DNA of 64,000 nucleotides from Amycolatopsis mongoliensis. GTDB taxonomy: Bacteria > Actinomycetota > Actinomycetes > Mycobacteriales > Pseudonocardiaceae. Below are positions 33,012-42,861 of this stretch, piece by piece. The notes beneath the pieces are model-generated. The model saw only the letters and a list, made by a program, of their open reading frames with translations, searched no databases and was not told where the DNA came from. Each line of letters starts with the position of its first letter. The first letter of the stretch is position 1. The stretch is taken from contig NZ_CP127295.1 of assembly GCF_030285665.1 (NCBI RefSeq), positions 4,898,001-4,962,000 of the forward strand, read 5' to 3'. Both the position numbers and the translations under genes were made by a program.

Positions 33012-36000
33012 ATGTCCACGCCACCCCCCTTCGAAGCGCTGCGTGCGCGCCTGCCCGAGCTGATGCCGCGCGACGAGCACCGGCTGCGCCGGCGGCTCGA
33101 CGGCGCCCGCAAAGCCCGTGATCGCGACGCCGCCCTCGCGCAGATCGCCGCCGACATCGACAAGGCCGAGCTGCGCATCGCGTCGCGCCGCGAAAGCGTG
33201 CCCAAGATCGAGTACCCCGAAGAGCTGCCGGTCAGCAAGCTCAAGGACGAGATCGGCGCGGCCATCGACAAGCACCAGGTCGTGATCGTCGCGGGGGAGA
33301 CCGGCTCGGGCAAGACCACCCAGCTGCCCAAGATCTGCCTCGAGCTCGGCCGCGGGATCCGCGGCCAGATCGGCCACACGCAGCCGCGGCGGCTGGCCGC
33401 CCGCACGGTCGCCGACCGGATCGCGAGCGAGCTGAAGACCGAGCTCGGCGACGCCGTCGGCTACAAGGTGCGGTTCACCGACCAGTCCGGGCAGGACACG
33501 CTGGTCAAGCTGATGACCGACGGCATCCTGCTGGCCGAGATCCAGACCGACCGCGCGCTGCGCCAGTACGACACGCTGATCATCGACGAGGCCCACGAGC
33601 GCAGCCTCAACATCGACTTCATCCTCGGCTACCTCAAGCAGCTGCTGCCGCGCCGCCCCGACCTCAAGGTGATCATCACCTCGGCGACGATCGACCCAGA
33701 GCGGTTCTCGAAGCACTTCGACGACGCGCCGATCGTCGAGGTCTCCGGCCGGACGTACCCGGTCGAGGTGCGCTACCGGCCGCTGGTCGACCCCGACGAT
33801 CCCGAAGGCGACGACGAGCGCGACCAGACGCAGGGCATCCTCGACGCCGTCGAGGAGCTGTGCGCCGAGGGACCCGGCGACGTCCTGGTGTTCCTCTCCG
33901 GCGAGCGCGAGATCCGCGACACCGCGGACGTGCTCAACCGCGCGAACCTCCGCAACACCGAGGTCCTGCCGCTCTACGCGCGGCTCTCGGCGGCCGACCA
34001 GCACCGCGTGTTCCAGCAGCACACCGGGCGCCGGGTGGTGCTCGCGACCAACGTCGCCGAGACGTCGCTGACCGTGCCGGGCATCAAGTACGTCGTCGAC
34101 CCGGGCACGGCGCGGATCTCGCGCTACAGCCACCGCACGAAGGTGCAGCGGCTGCCGATCGAGCCGGTGTCGCAGGCGTCGGCGAACCAGCGCAAGGGCC
34201 GCTGCGGCCGGACGTCGGACGGCATCTGCATCCGGCTCTACTCCGAAGAGGACTTCGAGGCGCGGCCCGAGTTCACCGACCCGGAGATCCTGCGGACCAA
34301 CCTGGCCTCGGTCATCCTGCAGATGACGTCGCTGGGGCTGGGCGACATCGCGGCGTTCCCGTTCGTCGAGCCGCCGGACCGCCGCCAGGTCACCGACGGC
34401 GTCGGGCTGCTGCAGGAACTGGGCGCGTTCGACAGCGCGGCCGCCGGGAACAGCGACCGGCGGCTCACCGACATCGGCCGCAAGCTCGCGCAGCTGCCGG
34501 TCGACCCGCGGATGGGCCGGATGGTGCTCGAGGCGGCCAAGAACGGCTGCGTCCGCGAGGTCATGATCATCGCGGCGGCACTGTCCATCCAGGACCCGCG
34601 GGAGCGGCCGGCGGAGAAGCAGCAGGCGGCCGACCAGCAGCACGCGCGGTTCGCCGACCCGACGTCGGACTTCCTCGCCTACCTCAACCTCTGGGAGTAC
34701 GTCGCCGAGCAGCAGAAGGCGCTGTCCGGCAACCAGTTCCGGCGCATGTGCCGCACCGAGTACCTGAACTACCTGCGCCTGCGCGAGTGGCAGGACATCT
34801 TCAGCCAGCTGCGGCAGCTCGCGAAACCGCTCGGCATCTCGCTCAACACGAACACGGCCCCGGTCGACCCGCAGCGCGTGCACACGTCGCTGATCGCCGG
34901 GCTGCTCTCGCACATCGGGCTCAAGGACCCGGCGAAGGGCGACTACCTGGGCGCGCGCGGCGCCCGCTTCGGCATCTTCCCGGGGTCGGCGTTGTTCAAG
35001 AAGCAGCCGCGGTTCGTGATGTCGGCCGAGCTGGTCGAGACGTCGCGGCTGTGGGCGCGGGTGAACGCCCGGATCGAGCCGGAATGGGTCGAGCCGCTCG
35101 CGGGGCACGTCGTGAAGCGGAACTACTCCGAGCCGCACTGGGAACGCAAGCAGGGCGCGGTGATGGCGACCGAGAAGGTGACGCTCTACGGCGTCCCGCT
35201 GATCGCCGACCGCCGCGTCAACTACGGGCGGATCGACCCGGAGCTGTCGCGGGCGCTGTTCATCCGGCACGCGCTGGTCGAAGGCGACTGGCAGACGCGC
35301 CACCACTTCTTCGCCGAGAACCGCGCGCTGCTGGAGGAGGTCGAGGACCTCGAGAACCGGGCGCGGCGCCGCGACATCCTGGTCGACGACCAGACGCTGT
35401 ACGAGTTCTACGACGCCCGCGTCCCGGCCGACGTCGTCTCGGTGCGCCACTTCGACACGTGGTGGAAGAAGACGCGCCACGAGCAGCCGGACCTGCTTTC
35501 GTTCGAGAAGTCCATGCTCATCAACGAGACCGCGGGCGGCGTCCGCGAGGGCGACTACCCCGACTCGTGGACGCAGGGCACGCAGGTCTTCAAGCTGACC
35601 TACCAGTTCGAGCCGGGTGCGGACGCGGACGGCGTCACCGTGCACGTCCCGCTGCCGGTGCTGAACCAGGTGACGCCGGACGGGTTCGACTGGCAGGTGC
35701 CGGGGCTGCGTGAAGAGCTCGCGACGCAGCTGATCAAGTCGCTGTCGAAGGCCTTGCGCCGCAACTTCGTCCCGGCGCCGGACACCGCGAAGTACGTCCT
35801 TTCGCGAGTGTCCCCTTCGGACGGTCCGCTGCTGGAGGTGCTCGGCCGCGAGCTGCGTGCGCTGCGGGGCATCACGGTGCCGTACGCGGACTGGGACCTG
35901 TCGTCGGTGCCGGACCACCTGAAGATGACGTTCCGGGTGGTCGACGAGCGCGGCAAGAAGGTGGCCGAGGGCAAGGACATCGAGGCGTTGCAACGGAAGC

Positions 36001-36905
36001 TGGCACCGAAGGTCCGGGAGACGATCTCGAAGGCGGCCAACACCCTCGAGAAGGCCGGGCTGACGAAGCCGTCGTTCGGCTCGTTGCCGCAGGTGTTCGA
36101 GTCGACGCAGCGCGGCCACGACGTCAAGGCGTATCCGGCGCTCGTGGACGAAGGCGCGTCGGTGGCGGTGCGGCTGCTGGACACGCCGGGCCAGCAGCGG
36201 CACGCGATGTGGGCGGGCACGCGCCGGATGCTGCGGCTGAACCTGAACTCGCCGATGAAGTTCATCACGCGGTCGCTGTCGAACTCGTCGAAGCTGGTGC
36301 TGAACCGCAACCCGCACGGCAGCGTGGCGGCACTGCTCGAGGACTGCGTCGACTGCGCGGTGGACGCCCTGATGACGGGCGGCGGCGGCCCGGTGTTCGA
36401 CGAGACCGGCTTCAAGGTGCTGCTGGAGAAGGTCCGGGCGGGCCTGCACCCGGTGGTGCTGGACGTGCTGGCGGACGTCGAGAAGATCCTCCGCGCGGCG
36501 AACGACGTCGAGGTGGCCCTGCCGGGCACGCGCGGCCCGGCGGAGTCGCTGTCCGACATCCGGGCCCAGCTTTCGGGCCTGGTGTACCCGGGTTTCGTGA
36601 CGGCGACGGGTGCTTCGCGGCTGCGCAACGTGGTTCGGTACCTGCAGGGGATCTCCCGCCGGCTGGAGAAGCTGGCGTCGGAGCCGACCCGCGACCTGCA
36701 GCGGACGGCGGACATCGCGTGGATCACCGGCGAGTACTCCGACGCGCTGGCTTCGCTGCCACCGGGGACGTCGTCGCCGGCGTTGGACGAGGTGCGGTGG
36801 ATGATCGAGGAGCTGCGGGTTTCGTTCTTCGCCCAGACGCTGGGGACCGCGCACCCGGTGTCGCTGAAGCGGATCACGAAGGCCATCGACGACGCCCTGG
36901 CCTGA
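33012..36905 (+). CDS. hrpA: ATP-dependent RNA helicase HrpA
   Basis: 1297 residues, the normal length for HrpA. Start ATG 33012; TATCCT lies 10 nt upstream. DEAH motifs in order: Walker A GETGSGKTTQLPK (about 95-107), motif Ia TQPRRLAAR, motif II DEAHERSLN (near residue 195), motif III SATID, motif V TNVAETSLTVPG and motif VI QRKGRCGR. After the helicase core come the HA2 and OB-fold regions and the long HrpA-specific C-terminal part (DUF3418). It unwinds RNA; in other bacteria HrpA works on stalled or collided ribosomes and mRNA processing. It stands alone on its strand between the repeat and a convergent membrane gene. Confidence 0.96.
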   Translation: MSTPPPFEALRARLPELMPRDEHRLRRRLDGARKARDRDAALAQIAADIDKAELRIASRRESVPKIEYPEELPVSKLKDEIGAAIDKHQVVIVAGETGSGKTTQLPKICLELGRGIRGQIGHTQPRRLAARTVADRIASELKTELGDAVGYKVRFTDQSGQDTLVKLMTDGILLAEIQTDRALRQYDTLIIDEAHERSLNIDFILGYLKQLLPRRPDLKVIITSATIDPERFSKHFDDAPIVEVSGRTYPVEVRYRPLVDPDDPEGDDERDQTQGILDAVEELCAEGPGDVLVFLSGEREIRDTADVLNRANLRNTEVLPLYARLSAADQHRVFQQHTGRRVVLATNVAETSLTVPGIKYVVDPGTARISRYSHRTKVQRLPIEPVSQASANQRKGRCGRTSDGICIRLYSEEDFEARPEFTDPEILRTNLASVILQMTSLGLGDIAAFPFVEPPDRRQVTDGVGLLQELGAFDSAAAGNSDRRLTDIGRKLAQLPVDPRMGRMVLEAAKNGCVREVMIIAAALSIQDPRERPAEKQQAADQQHARFADPTSDFLAYLNLWEYVAEQQKALSGNQFRRMCRTEYLNYLRLREWQDIFSQLRQLAKPLGISLNTNTAPVDPQRVHTSLIAGLLSHIGLKDPAKGDYLGARGARFGIFPGSALFKKQPRFVMSAELVETSRLWARVNARIEPEWVEPLAGHVVKRNYSEPHWERKQGAVMATEKVTLYGVPLIADRRVNYGRIDPELSRALFIRHALVEGDWQTRHHFFAENRALLEEVEDLENRARRRDILVDDQTLYEFYDARVPADVVSVRHFDTWWKKTRHEQPDLLSFEKSMLINETAGGVREGDYPDSWTQGTQVFKLTYQFEPGADADGVTVHVPLPVLNQVTPDGFDWQVPGLREELATQLIKSLSKALRRNFVPAPDTAKYVLSRVSPSDGPLLEVLGRELRALRGITVPYADWDLSSVPDHLKMTFRVVDERGKKVAEGKDIEALQRKLAPKVRETISKAANTLEKAGLTKPSFGSLPQVFESTQRGHDVKAYPALVDEGASVAVRLLDTPGQQRHAMWAGTRRMLRLNLNSPMKFITRSLSNSSKLVLNRNPHGSVAALLEDCVDCAVDALMTGGGGPVFDETGFKVLLEKVRAGLHPVVLDVLADVEKILRAANDVEVALPGTRGPAESLSDIRAQLSGLVYPGFVTATGASRLRNVVRYLQGISRRLEKLASEPTRDLQRTADIAWITGEYSDALASLPPGTSSPALDEVRWMIEELRVSFFAQTLGTAHPVSLKRITKAIDDALA

Positions 36906-36907
36906 GG

Positions 36908-37312
36908 TCACTGTAGGAGGATGATGATCAGCGCGACGAGACCTGACAGGATGGCGGCCCCCGCCAGGTAGACGGCCCTCGCACCGCGGCTTCCGCTGTA
37001 ATCTCCGCGTGCCAGACCGAGCCAGTAGGCTCGCGTCCGGAGCAGAGCCCCTTTTCCGTCGACGTGAGAAGGCTCATCACAGGCCGCGAAAACACCGCGA
37101 GTCTTGCCCTGGCAGGGGCCGCCCCTGCTTCGTTCGGCGCAGCACCAGGTCGGCATGGTGCAGAGGCTGAACCCGGCGAGCAGCCCGGAGGCAACGGCAA
37201 TGACCGGGAAGAAAATGGCGCCGAGCGGGCTGGCGATCCACAACACGACAATGGCAATGGCTCCGCCATAAATTTCCGACTCCGCCTGTTTTCGCGTTTT
37301 CCCTCGCCCCAT
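36908..37312 (-). CDS. Small Cys-rich membrane protein, unknown
   Basis: 134 residues from ATG 37312 (MGRGKTRKQAESEIYGGAIA); the frame could start at 37396. Two adjacent hydrophobic segments (about 13-30 and 35-53) are followed by a Cys-rich loop of about 35 residues with five to six cysteines (CTMPTWCCAER, GGPCQG, AACDEPSH) and one His, then a final hydrophobic segment at the C-terminus. The loop could bind a metal. Base composition is clearly lower in GC than the neighbours, a sign of recent arrival or weak codon selection. It overlaps nothing and ends 2 bp from the hrpA stop. I do not recognise the family. Confidence 0.6.
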   Translation of the reverse strand: MGRGKTRKQAESEIYGGAIAIVVLWIASPLGAIFFPVIAVASGLLAGFSLCTMPTWCCAERSRGGPCQGKTRGVFAACDEPSHVDGKGALLRTRAYWLGLARGDYSGSRGARAVYLAGAAILSGLVALIIILLQ

Positions 37313-37559
37313 GTGAATCAGGCTAGGTGGCTGCCAGGCGGTGCGGGCAGCACCACGTGGATGATTCACCGTCCGGATGTCCGGCGTTGTGGTCACTGTC
37401 GGTGCCGGCGCTATTGGTCCTTGTGGTCAAAGTTTCCGGTCGTGCTCCTGGGGTGGAATGTCCGGCTCAGGGGGGTTCAGGACTTCCGTCGGTTGACCGC
37501 CCGGCCGGCTGCGTCAAGCCTTGGTCGGCAGAAGTCCCTCCTGGGAAAGGACCTTACGA

Positions 37560-39341
37560 ATGTCCTTGGGTGATTCGTCCGCCAAGCGAAGAATCCTCGC
37601 CACCCTCGCCGCGCTCGTCCTGCCGCTCGCCGTCCTCCTCGCCCCGGCCGCCCACGCCGCCGCCGGGGGAGCGCCGCTGCCGGTGGATCCGCAGCACGGC
37701 AAGCACCAGATCGCGGCGCTGGCCGAAGGACCGCGCCACGACGTGCCGAACCCGCTGCTCAAGGAGCAGTTCGCCGAGGAGGAAGAGGAGGACGGCGACG
37801 ACCCCGCGCTGTCCGCGCTCTGCCAGACCTACATCGGCAAGCCGAACCCCTACCGGCCGCTCGCCCCGAACAACGACGTCATCGACGGCGACACCATCGT
37901 GCCGACCGGCAGCCAGACCGGCTGCAGCACCGCCCAGAACGAGACGACCATCGCCGTCAACCCGGAGAACCCGCGCAACATCGTCGCCGGGTCGAACGAC
38001 TACCGGCTCTACAACACCCGCGAGTCCCGCAACGACTCCGGCGGCTTCGCCTACACCTCGTTCGACGGGGGCCGGACCTGGGCGAACGTCCAGCTGCCGC
38101 ACCTCGACTTCCCGACCGGGGCGGCCGCGCCCCTGTCCGCCATGGACGCCGCGGGCGACCCGGCCGTCGCGTTCGGGCCGCACAACACCGTGTACTACGC
38201 GACGCTCGTGTTCAGCCGGGCGGCGGTCCCGGACGACGAGCAGTCCGCCAGCGGCATCGCCGTGTCGGTCTCCCACGACGGCGGCCGCAGCTTCGGCGAC
38301 CCGGCGATCCTGCACCTCGACGGCGTCACGCCGGCCGGCACGCCGACGCCGACGAACATCTTCAACGACAAGGAGTGGATCGCCGCCGACCCGGTGACGG
38401 GGACGGTGTACGTCACCTGGACGCAGTTCACCTACGACGCCGACGGGAACTTCGTCGAGTCGCCGATCGTGCTGTCGAAGTCGGGCGACTTCGGGCGGAC
38501 GTGGTCGCCGATGCGCCGGGTTTCGCCGACGCTGACCGGTTTCCAGGGCGGGATCACGCCGTACGGCAGCGGCTCGAACCCGGTGGTCACCCGGGACGGG
38601 ACGCTCCAGATCGCCTACGAGACGTCGGTGTGCGCCAGTGCCGCCTGCGATCAGCCCGCCGACCACGACGCGGTGGCCGTGGCTACCTCGCGCGACGGCG
38701 GCCGGACGTTCCGGCACGCCGAGGTCGGGCTCGACTTCGACTTCCCGGTGAACGAGGACGTCGCCAACAACGCGCTGACCGGCGAGAACTTCCGGGTCAA
38801 CAGCTTCCCGCAGCTGACCTACGACCGCGTGACCGACCGGCTCTGGGTGACCTGGGCCGACGACCGCAACGGCACCTACCGGGACGGCGAGTCGGTCAAG
38901 ACGAACGGCGACGCGTTCCTCAGCGGGTCCGACGGCCGGCACGGCTGGTCGAAGCCGGTGAAGATCGGCACGGGCGCCGACGAGGTGTTCCCCGCCGTCG
39001 CGGCCCGGGCCGGGCGCGTCGCGGTCACCTTCTACACCCGCGCCTACGACCCGCACGGCATCGGGCTCGACTACGCCTACGCCACCGGCTGGGGTGACGG
39101 GGCGGGCTCGGCGCCGGTCCGCCGGATCACGACGCAGACGGCGAACCCGCAGGTGCAGTTCGTGTCGACCGGCGCGGTGACCGGCAAGGAGCTGCAGGGC
39201 GTGTTCATCGGCGACTACACCGCGGCGGCGGTCGGCGCCGACTTCCGGCTGTACCCGTGCTGGACCGACTTCCGCGGCCGCCCGGGCAGGACGCTGCCGA
39301 ACCAGGACGTCGTGACGCAGCCCCTCTCGATGTTCCCGTAG
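37560..39341 (+). CDS. Secreted sialidase-like BNR/Asp-box beta-propeller protein
   Basis: 593 residues from ATG 37560, preceded by AAAGGA. A Sec signal peptide (SAKRRILATLAALVLPLAV, cut after AAHA) precedes the mature protein. Asp-box motifs SxDxGxxW/F occur at least four times: SFDGGRTW, SHDGGRSF, SGDFGRTW and SRDGGRTF, at intervals of about 80-120 residues, as in six-bladed sialidase propellers. The sialidase Arg triad is not obvious, so sialidase activity is not claimed. The mature N-terminus has a very acidic run (FAEEEEEDGDDP). Probably an extracellular enzyme or binding protein. The gap before it, about 250 bp, has no further gene I can support. Confidence 0.85.
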   Translation: MSLGDSSAKRRILATLAALVLPLAVLLAPAAHAAAGGAPLPVDPQHGKHQIAALAEGPRHDVPNPLLKEQFAEEEEEDGDDPALSALCQTYIGKPNPYRPLAPNNDVIDGDTIVPTGSQTGCSTAQNETTIAVNPENPRNIVAGSNDYRLYNTRESRNDSGGFAYTSFDGGRTWANVQLPHLDFPTGAAAPLSAMDAAGDPAVAFGPHNTVYYATLVFSRAAVPDDEQSASGIAVSVSHDGGRSFGDPAILHLDGVTPAGTPTPTNIFNDKEWIAADPVTGTVYVTWTQFTYDADGNFVESPIVLSKSGDFGRTWSPMRRVSPTLTGFQGGITPYGSGSNPVVTRDGTLQIAYETSVCASAACDQPADHDAVAVATSRDGGRTFRHAEVGLDFDFPVNEDVANNALTGENFRVNSFPQLTYDRVTDRLWVTWADDRNGTYRDGESVKTNGDAFLSGSDGRHGWSKPVKIGTGADEVFPAVAARAGRVAVTFYTRAYDPHGIGLDYAYATGWGDGAGSAPVRRITTQTANPQVQFVSTGAVTGKELQGVFIGDYTAAAVGADFRLYPCWTDFRGRPGRTLPNQDVVTQPLSMFP

Positions 39342-39387
39342 GTGACCGCCGGGCCGGCCGCTGCGAGCGGGGAGCGGCCGGCCCGGT

Positions 39388-41076
39388 TCACTTCGCGTCG
39401 GCGTAGGTGTCGACCGGGGCGATGTGCAGCGGGAAGCGGACCGGGCAGGCCGGGCCGAACAGCATGCGGGCCGCCTCCGTCACCGAGTCCGTGATCGCCG
39501 CGGACACCTCCTCGGCCAGCTCGGCCGGGGTGTGGACGATGACCTCGTCGTGCTGGAAGAACACCAGGTGGGCCGGGGCCGGGAGGCGGCGGCGCAGCGT
39601 CGCCAGCATCACCGCCGTCATGTCGGCCGCGCTGGCCTGGACGACGAAGTTGCGCGTGAACCGGCCCCAGCCCCGGGAAGCGCGGCGGGCCTTCAGCTCC
39701 GCGGCTTCGTCCGAAGCCAGCCCGCCGGTCAACGCCCGCCACGCGGCCGACGGCGCGGGTGAAGTCCGGCCCAGCCGCGAGCGGACGCGCTCACCGCGTT
39801 CGCCCGCTTGGGCGGCATGCTCCACATAGGACACCGCGTCCGGGAACCGCTGGCGCAGCAGGGCCAGCAGCGGCCCCGCCTCGCCGGACGTGCCGCCGTA
39901 CATCGCCGAGAGCATCGCGATCTTCGCCCGGGCCCGGTCGTCCCGGTCGTCGTCGGCGGCCGGGACCCAGCGGGCACCGGAGAACAACGCCTCGCCGAGC
40001 CGCGCGTACAGATCCGTCGCCGCCGCGACGTCGGCCAGCCGGCGGTCGCCCGACAACGCCGTCAGCACCCGCGGCTCCAGCTGGGCCGCGTCGGCCACCA
40101 CCAGCTTCCAGCCCGGGTCCGCGCGCACGCACGTGCGCAGCACCTTCGGGATCTGCAGCGCCCCGCCGCCGCGGCTGGCCCAGCGTCCGGACACCACCCC
40201 GCCGACGACGTAGTGCGGGCGGAACCGGCCGTCGGTGACCCACTCTTCGAGCCAGGCCCAGCCGTTCGCCGTGTACAGCCGGGACAGCTCCTTGTACTCC
40301 AGCAACGGCCCCACCGCGGGGTGGTCGATGCCCTTCAGGAGGTACTTCCGCGCCGCCGACACCTCGATCCCGGCCCGGGCGAGCGCCTTGACCACGCTCG
40401 GCGGCGAGTCCGGGTTGACCGGCCGCCCGCCGAACGCCTCGCTGATCTTCGCCGCCAGCTCCACCAGCACCTTCGGCCGCTCCCCGGCCCGCACCCGCGG
40501 GCCGAGCCGGGACACCAGCAGCTCCTCGTGCAGGTCGGCGCGCCACGGCAGGCCGTCGGCCGACATCTCCGCCGCGGCCAGCGCGCTCGCCGACTCCGCG
40601 GCCAGCAGCAGCCGCAACCGGTCCGGGTGCTCGGCCGCGGCCACCCGCCGCTCCTGCTCGGCGAGCACGCGCCGGACCGCCGTGACGACCGTCACGCCCT
40701 CGGGCAGCGTCGGCACCCTCGTCTCGAACAGCGTCGGCTGTGCGAGCTCGACGGCCGCCGAATCGGGCGGCGGTTCCTCGCCGTTCGCCCTGGCCCACGC
40801 CGCGCGCAGGCTTCGCGACTGCCCTTCCAGACCCTCGTACGCCAGCAGCAGCCCCTCGGCCAGCGCCAGGTCGTAGCAGCGTTCGACCCGCAGCCCGGCG
40901 GCCACGAGCACCGGGTACACCAGCGCGACCGACGGGAACACCCAGCGCGGCCGGAGCGACGTCTCCAGCTCCCGGGCCAGCGCCGCGAACCCCGCGGCGT
41001 CCAGGCCGGTCGCCGTCGACGACGGCGCATCCACGGTGTAGCTCCCGTCCTCCTCCCGCCCCGCGATCACCTGCAC
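39388..41076 (-). CDS. Family A DNA polymerase (bifunctional 3'-5' exonuclease/polymerase type)
   Basis: 562 residues from GTG 41076; the frame stays open far upstream, but the protein starts at QVIAGREEDGSYTV in this family. The N-terminal half is an exonuclease-like domain with poor motifs. The polymerase motifs are intact: A, VVADAAQLEPRVLTAL (metal Asp); B, RAKIAMLSAMYGGTSGEAG (Arg, Lys, Tyr); C, FFQHDEVIVH (His-Asp-Glu). It lacks the 5' nuclease domain of Pol I. This short family A enzyme is widespread in actinobacteria as a second polA-like gene and is thought to help repair. Its start is 150 bp from the divergent acyl-CoA ligase gene. Confidence 0.9.
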   Translation of the reverse strand: MQVIAGREEDGSYTVDAPSSTATGLDAAGFAALARELETSLRPRWVFPSVALVYPVLVAAGLRVERCYDLALAEGLLLAYEGLEGQSRSLRAAWARANGEEPPPDSAAVELAQPTLFETRVPTLPEGVTVVTAVRRVLAEQERRVAAAEHPDRLRLLLAAESASALAAAEMSADGLPWRADLHEELLVSRLGPRVRAGERPKVLVELAAKISEAFGGRPVNPDSPPSVVKALARAGIEVSAARKYLLKGIDHPAVGPLLEYKELSRLYTANGWAWLEEWVTDGRFRPHYVVGGVVSGRWASRGGGALQIPKVLRTCVRADPGWKLVVADAAQLEPRVLTALSGDRRLADVAAATDLYARLGEALFSGARWVPAADDDRDDRARAKIAMLSAMYGGTSGEAGPLLALLRQRFPDAVSYVEHAAQAGERGERVRSRLGRTSPAPSAAWRALTGGLASDEAAELKARRASRGWGRFTRNFVVQASAADMTAVMLATLRRRLPAPAHLVFFQHDEVIVHTPAELAEEVSAAITDSVTEAARMLFGPACPVRFPLHIAPVDTYADAK

Positions 41077-41226
41077 GAAGACATCATGACGGCCACCACC
41101 GACAGTTTCAGGCCGAACGCGGCTCGTGCGTTCGGACCAAGGTTGGGCTACTCTCCGGTAGCCCCCATACCGCCGGTACGCCTGCCGTCGGCGTGGGCTC
41201 TTTCCCGCAGCAACGGAGGTGCTTGG

Positions 41227-42861
41227 ATGAGCCTGGTCGAGCTCGCCACGCAGGTGGCGGACAAGGTGACGGAGACGGCGCGCAGCGTGGACGTGATGCG
41301 GCGGGCGGGCCTCGTCCCCTTCCCCCGGCTCGACGAGGGGGTCCGCTCGCTGGTCGCGCTCCGCAAGTTCGGTCCCTTCGCCGGCGCGAACCACATCTCG
41401 GCGCGCCGCGACCCGACCGCCGTCGGCATCGTCGACGAACTCGGCCCGCTGACCTACAAGCAGCTCGACGACCAGTCGAACGCGCTGGCCAGGGCCTGGT
41501 CCGAGCGCGGGATCGAGCCGGGCCAGGTCGTCGCCGCGCTCTGCCGCGACCACCGCGGCCTGGTCATCACGATGGCCGCGTCGGGCAAGCTCGGCGTCCG
41601 CCTGCTGCTGATGAACACCGGCTTCGCGAAGCCGCAGCTGGCCGACGTCGCCCAGCGCGAGGGTGTCACGGCGCTGGTGTACGACCAGGAGTTCACCGGC
41701 CTGCTGGACGCGATCCCCGACACCGTCGAGCGCTACCTGGCCTGGGTCGACCCGGACAGCGACCTGACCCACCGGGACGTCCCGGTGCTGTCCGAGATCA
41801 TCGCCAGCACCGACGACCGGCCGTGGCCCGCGCCGGCCAAGCCGGGCGGTTTCGTGCTGCTGACCAGCGGTACCACCGGCACGCCGAAGGGCGCGCCGCG
41901 GCCGCACACCTCGGCGCTGGCCTCGGCGCAGTTCCTCGACCGGATTCCGCTGCGGTCGAACGAGGCCACCTACATGGGCGCGCCGCTGTTCCACGGCACC
42001 GGCCTCTCGCAGTTCATCCTCTCCTTCGCGCTCGGTTCGAAGGTCGTGATGCGCCGCAAGTTCGCGCCGGAAGAGGCGCTGCGCGGCGTCGCCGAGCACA
42101 AGTGCACCGCGCTCGTGCTGGTGCCGACCATGCTGCAGCGCATCGTCGACCTGCCGAAGGACGTCCGCGAAAAGTACGACACGTCGGCGCTGCGGATCAT
42201 CTTCGTCGCCGGCTCGGCGCTGTCCCCGGACCTCGGCAACCGCGCGAACGAGGCGTTCGGCCCGGTCGTGCACAACCTCTACGGCTCGACCGAGGTCGCC
42301 GTGGCGACGGTCGCGACGCCGGAGGACTGGGCGAAGGCACCGGGCACGGTCGGCCGCGCACCGGTCGGCTGCAAGGTGGCGCTGTACGACGAAAAGGGCG
42401 TGAAGATCACGAAGCCGCACGTCACCGGCCGGGTGTTCGTCGGCAGCGGACTCAGCTTCGGCGGCTACACCGACGGCCGCCACAAGGAGATCATCGACGG
42501 CCTGCTCTCCAGCGGGGACGTCGGCCACTTCGACGACGACGGCCTGCTGTTCATCGACGGCCGCGACGACGAGATGATCGTCTCCGGCGGCGAGAACGTG
42601 TTCCCGATCGAGGTGGAGAACCTCCTGGTGGAGCGGGAAGACGTGCTGGAGGCGGCGGTGATCGGTGTCGAGGACGCGGAGTTCGGGCAGCGGCTCAAGG
42701 CGTTCATCGTGCGCACCGAGGACTCGAAGCTCGACGTCGAGGGCGTCCGCGACTACGTCAAGGCGAACCTGGCGCGCTACAAGGTGCCGCGGGACGTCGA
42801 GTTCCTGGACGAGCTGCCGCGCAACGCGACCGGGAAGGTGCTCCGGAACAAGCTGTCATGA
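41227..42861 (+). CDS. Long-chain-type acyl-CoA ligase (AMP-binding enzyme)
   Basis: 544 residues from ATG 41227 with GGAGG before it. ANL-family motifs: LLTSGTTGTPKGAPRPH (A3), YGSTEVAVATVA (A5), FIDGRDDEMIVSGGENVFP (A7-A8) and the terminal Lys in PRNATGKVLRNKL (A10). Length and motif spacing fit fatty-acid CoA ligases. It adenylates a carboxylic acid and passes it to CoA. No clear catabolic partner is nearby, so chain length is open. Its end overlaps the minus-strand NTF2-like gene by 6 bp. Confidence 0.92.
   Translation: MSLVELATQVADKVTETARSVDVMRRAGLVPFPRLDEGVRSLVALRKFGPFAGANHISARRDPTAVGIVDELGPLTYKQLDDQSNALARAWSERGIEPGQVVAALCRDHRGLVITMAASGKLGVRLLLMNTGFAKPQLADVAQREGVTALVYDQEFTGLLDAIPDTVERYLAWVDPDSDLTHRDVPVLSEIIASTDDRPWPAPAKPGGFVLLTSGTTGTPKGAPRPHTSALASAQFLDRIPLRSNEATYMGAPLFHGTGLSQFILSFALGSKVVMRRKFAPEEALRGVAEHKCTALVLVPTMLQRIVDLPKDVREKYDTSALRIIFVAGSALSPDLGNRANEAFGPVVHNLYGSTEVAVATVATPEDWAKAPGTVGRAPVGCKVALYDEKGVKITKPHVTGRVFVGSGLSFGGYTDGRHKEIIDGLLSSGDVGHFDDDGLLFIDGRDDEMIVSGGENVFPIEVENLLVEREDVLEAAVIGVEDAEFGQRLKAFIVRTEDSKLDVEGVRDYVKANLARYKVPRDVEFLDELPRNATGKVLRNKLS

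Noticed and set aside
32985..36911. Very long minus-strand frame opposite hrpA
   Set aside because: It mirrors the helicase gene, has Arg/His/Gln/Val-rich low-complexity translation and no motif; the plus strand carries every HrpA motif.
37397..37559. Possible small gene or riboswitch before the BNR-propeller gene
   Set aside because: No ORF with a ribosome site and no stable structure that I could identify by eye.
41077..42528. Upstream extension of the polymerase frame
   Set aside because: The extra 480 residues lie opposite the acyl-CoA ligase gene and are low-complexity; family homology begins at 41076.
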